Source of the DNA: an uncultured Oscillospiraceae bacterium
GTDB lineage: Bacteria > Bacillota > Clostridia > Oscillospirales > Acutalibacteraceae
Assembly (NCBI GenBank): GCA_900552925.1
Contig: USBH01000056.1
Location: 1-9,115 of the forward strand
Direction of reading: 5' to 3'
Length of the DNA stretch: 9,115 nucleotides
Made by a program: the position numbers and the translations under genes. Under the pieces are notes generated by a model. The model was not told the DNA's origin. It was given only the letters and a program-made list of their open reading frames with translations, and made no database searches. Shown here piece by piece: positions 6,635 through 9,115 of the stretch. How positions within the stretch are numbered: position 1 is the first letter of the stretch; each line of letters opens with the position of its first letter.

Positions 6635-8461
6635 ATGTGCGGCATTGTCGGCTATATCGGAGACAATCAGGCGGCGCCGATTCTTCTGGAGGGACTGGAA
6701 AAGCTCGAATACCGCGGGTATGATTCCGCGGGCGTCGCGGTCTTTTCGGAGAACGGCATCCGCGTGGCAAAGGCCAAGGGCAGACTGCGCGTGCTCAGCG
6801 AGCTGATCGAGGGCGGCAAGGCGGTCGCCGGCACGCTCGGCATCGGCCACACGCGCTGGGCGACGCACGGCGCGCCGAGCGACGTCAACTCGCACCCGCA
6901 GACAAGCGAGGGCGGCAAGTTCGCCGTCGTGCACAACGGCATCATCGAGAATTACCTGTACCTCAAAAACCATCTGATGCGCCGCGGTGTCCAGTTCGTT
7001 TCGGAAACGGACACCGAAGTGGTCGCGCAGATGCTCGAGTATTACGACCGCGGCGACATTCTGGAGACGATCGCGAAGGTCATCTCCAAGGTGGAGGGCA
7101 GCTACGCGCTCGGCATCATCAGCACCGAGTATCCGGACCGCCTGTTCTGCGTGCGCAAGGACAGCCCGCTGATCATCGGCGTGGGGGCGGGGGAGAACTT
7201 CATCGCCTCCGACATTCCGGCCATCCTCTCCCATACGCGCGACATCTACCGCCTGAAGGACAACGAGATCGCGGTGCTCACGCGCGATGCGGTCGAGTTC
7301 TTCAGCCCGGACGCCGAGCCGGTCGAAAAGACGATCGAGCACATCGAGTGGGACATCGAGGCCGCGGAAAAGGGCGGTTACGAGCACTTCATGATGAAGG
7401 AGATCTGCGAGCAGCCGAAGGCCGTGCGCGATACGATCGCGCCGCGCATCCGGAACGGGCGCGTCGTGCTCGACGACATCACGCTCACGGCGGAGCAGCT
7501 TAAGAGCTTTACGAAGATCTGCATCGTCGCCTGCGGCACGGCGTACCACGTCGGTGTCGTCGCGAAGTACGCGTTTGAAGAGCTGCTGCGCATCCCGGTC
7601 GAGGTGGACGTCGCCTCGGAATTCCGCTACAGGAAGCCGATCATCGACGAGCGCACGCTGATGATCATCATCAGCCAGTCCGGCGAGACGGCCGATACGC
7701 TGGCCGCGCTGCGCGAGGCAAAGCGCGCGGGCTGCCGCGTGCTCTCGATCGTCAACGTCGTCGGCAGCACGATCGCGAACGAGTCGGACGACGTGATTTA
7801 CACCTGGGCCGGTCCGGAGATCTCGGTGGCTTCGACCAAGGCGTACAGCACGCAGCTCGCGGTCATCTACCTGCTGACGCTCTACATCGGCGAAAAGCTC
7901 GGCCGCCTGAGCGCGGAGGAGCTCGACCGCTATATCGCGGAGCTGCAGCAGATCCCGGAGCTCATCGAAAAGATGCTCGCGCACAAGGAAAACATCCAGT
8001 TCTTCGCCTCCCGGTACTTCAACGCCGGCGATATGTACTTCATCGGGCGCAACGTCGACTACGCGGCGTCGCTGGAAGCCTCGCTCAAGCTCAAGGAAAT
8101 CTCCTACATCCACTCGGAGGCGTACGCGGCGGGCGAGCTGAAGCACGGCCCGATCTCCCTGATCGAGGACGGCACGCTCGTGATCGCGCTTGCGACGGAC
8201 GGCCGGCTGTTCGACAAGATGATGTCGAATATCCGCGAGGTCAAGGCGCGCGGCGCCGTGGTGCTCGGCCTTGCGACCGAGGACAGAACGGAAATCGCCG
8301 AACAGACCGATATGGTTTTCTATATCCCGAAGATCAGCCCGTTCATGCTGCCCTCGCTTTCGGTGATCCCGATGCAGCTTTTCGCCTACTATGTGGCGTC
8401 CATGAAGGGCTGCGACATCGATAAACCGCGGAATCTTGCAAAGTCCGTGACGGTTGAATAA
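6635..8461 (+). CDS. glmS: Glutamine--fructose-6-phosphate aminotransferase (isomerizing)
   Basis: GlmS converts fructose-6-phosphate and glutamine to glucosamine-6-phosphate and glutamate, the entry to UDP-GlcNAc and peptidoglycan synthesis, in the cytoplasm as a dimer. The 608 residues match the family exactly. An N-terminal class II glutaminase domain begins MCGIVGYIG, with nucleophile Cys2 exposed after Met removal; it has YRGYDSAG (26-33), RWATHG (74-79) and the oxyanion segment HNGIIENY (100-107). Two SIS sugar-isomerase domains follow: the first with ACGTAYH (299-305) and SQSGETADT (347-355), the second with SLKLKEISYIHSEAYAAGEL (483-502), including Glu488, then KHGP with His504. The C-terminus DKPRNLAKSVTVE is the canonical glutaminase-synthase channel tail. 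ATG 6635 is preceded by GGAAGGG (6621-6627) at seven bases. No key residue is missing. Confidence 0.98.
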   Translation: MCGIVGYIGDNQAAPILLEGLEKLEYRGYDSAGVAVFSENGIRVAKAKGRLRVLSELIEGGKAVAGTLGIGHTRWATHGAPSDVNSHPQTSEGGKFAVVHNGIIENYLYLKNHLMRRGVQFVSETDTEVVAQMLEYYDRGDILETIAKVISKVEGSYALGIISTEYPDRLFCVRKDSPLIIGVGAGENFIASDIPAILSHTRDIYRLKDNEIAVLTRDAVEFFSPDAEPVEKTIEHIEWDIEAAEKGGYEHFMMKEICEQPKAVRDTIAPRIRNGRVVLDDITLTAEQLKSFTKICIVACGTAYHVGVVAKYAFEELLRIPVEVDVASEFRYRKPIIDERTLMIIISQSGETADTLAALREAKRAGCRVLSIVNVVGSTIANESDDVIYTWAGPEISVASTKAYSTQLAVIYLLTLYIGEKLGRLSAEELDRYIAELQQIPELIEKMLAHKENIQFFASRYFNAGDMYFIGRNVDYAASLEASLKLKEISYIHSEAYAAGELKHGPISLIEDGTLVIALATDGRLFDKMMSNIREVKARGAVVLGLATEDRTEIAEQTDMVFYIPKISPFMLPSLSVIPMQLFAYYVASMKGCDIDKPRNLAKSVTVE

Positions 8462-8485
8462 TTCCCAGAAAAGGAAATGATTCAT

Positions 8486-9115
8486 ATGGCAAAGAATGAA
8501 AAAGTTTTGGTCGTCGATTTCGGCGGCCAGTATAATCAGCTTGTCGCCCGCCGGGTGCGCGAGTGCGGCGTCTACTGCGAAATCGTCTCCTACCGCGTCG
8601 GCCTTGAGGCGATCCGCGCGGAAAACCCGAAGGGCATCATTTTCACCGGCGGCCCGAACAGCGTCTACACGGACGGCGCGCCGACGATCGACCCGGCCAT
8701 TTTCGAGCTGGGCATCCCGGTGCTCGGCCTGTGCTACGGCTGCCAGCTCATGATGCACCTGCTCGGCGGCCACGTGTGCACGGCGCCGGAGCGCGAATAC
8801 GGCAAAACGCTCGTGCACGTCGATACGAACTCCGAGATTTTCCACAACGTCAGCCCGGAGACGGTCTGCTGGATGAGCCATAACGATTACGTCGAGACGA
8901 TCGCGCCGGGCTTCACGGCTTCGGCCTATACCGACAACTGCCCGGTCGCGGCGGCGGAAAAGCCCGAGAAGAAGCTCTATGCGCTGCAGTTCCACCCCGA
9001 GGTGCTCCACACGCAGGAGGGCAAGACGATGCTTTCGAACTTCGTCTACCGCGTCTGCGGCTGCAAGGGCGACTGGAAGATGGACTCCTTCGTCGAGACG
9101 AGCGTCAAGGCGCTG
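8486..9115 (+). CDS. guaA: GMP synthase (glutamine-hydrolysing), N-terminal part
   Basis: The frame runs open from ATG 8486 to the window edge, giving 210 residues without a stop; a whole GuaA is about 510-525 residues. GuaA aminates XMP to GMP using ATP and glutamine-derived ammonia in the cytoplasm. The visible part is the class I glutamine amidotransferase domain: DFGGQYNQLVARRVRE (11-26), TGGPNSVY (54-61), the nucleophile elbow GLCYGCQLM (81-89, Cys83), WMSHNDYV (129-136), and QFHPEV (168-173, His170 and Glu172 completing the triad). The ATP-pyrophosphatase and dimerisation domains lie outside the window. The ribosome binding site AAGGA (8471-8475) is ten bases before the ATG. Only 24 bases separate it from glmS, so co-transcription is very likely. 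The C-terminal part should be checked on the neighbouring sequence. Confidence 0.95.
   Translation, partial: MAKNEKVLVVDFGGQYNQLVARRVRECGVYCEIVSYRVGLEAIRAENPKGIIFTGGPNSVYTDGAPTIDPAIFELGIPVLGLCYGCQLMMHLLGGHVCTAPEREYGKTLVHVDTNSEIFHNVSPETVCWMSHNDYVETIAPGFTASAYTDNCPVAAAEKPEKKLYALQFHPEVLHTQEGKTMLSNFVYRVCGCKGDWKMDSFVETSVKAL

Noticed and set aside
3653..9010. Giant 1,785-residue minus-strand protein
   Set aside because: It is in codon register with four well-recognised genes and open only because three codons are avoided; no start context, domain or own promoter was seen.

Overview
The window reads as ordinary chromosomal housekeeping DNA from a GC-rich Firmicute, most likely a gut-type Clostridia (Oscillospirales-like). 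That placement is an inference. It rests on the clostridial style of PurA, GuaA and GdhA, on vegetative-sigma-type promoters and purine-rich ribosome binding sites, and on very strong G/C preference at third codon positions. No rRNA, tRNA, CRISPR array, insertion sequence or phage gene is visible. The first 46 bases are not biological: they are an Illumina Nextera P7/i7 adapter ending in the Tn5 mosaic end, so this is an untrimmed contig end.

Layout. After the adapter comes the C-terminal third of a ROK-family sugar kinase (47-286), then a complete MATE efflux transporter (405-1775) on the plus strand. Convergent to it is gdhA on the minus strand (1995-3326), with two terminator-like hairpins in the 219-base gap. 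A divergent regulatory region (3327-3745) holds a near-consensus promoter for gdhA, an operator-like palindrome between direct repeats, and a near-consensus promoter for the plus-strand operon. That operon is purB (3746-5176), purA (5261-6541), glmS (6635-8461) and guaA (8486 to beyond the window end). Its spacers are 84, 93 and 24 bases, the first two carrying GC-rich hairpins.

How the genes fit together. PurA and PurB turn IMP into AMP, and GuaA turns XMP into GMP. GlmS makes glucosamine-6-phosphate for cell-wall synthesis. GlmS and GuaA both spend glutamine nitrogen, PurA takes nitrogen from aspartate, and the divergent GdhA makes glutamate from ammonium. The region therefore groups nitrogen assimilation with nucleotide and amino-sugar consumers of that nitrogen.

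I found no convincing new biological system. The points worth a second look are the adapter contamination, the near-total absence of TTA/CTA/TCA codons (which creates a spurious antisense frame of about 5.4 kb), the operator-like element upstream of gdhA, the divergent PurA subfamily, and the lack of room for a glmS ribozyme.
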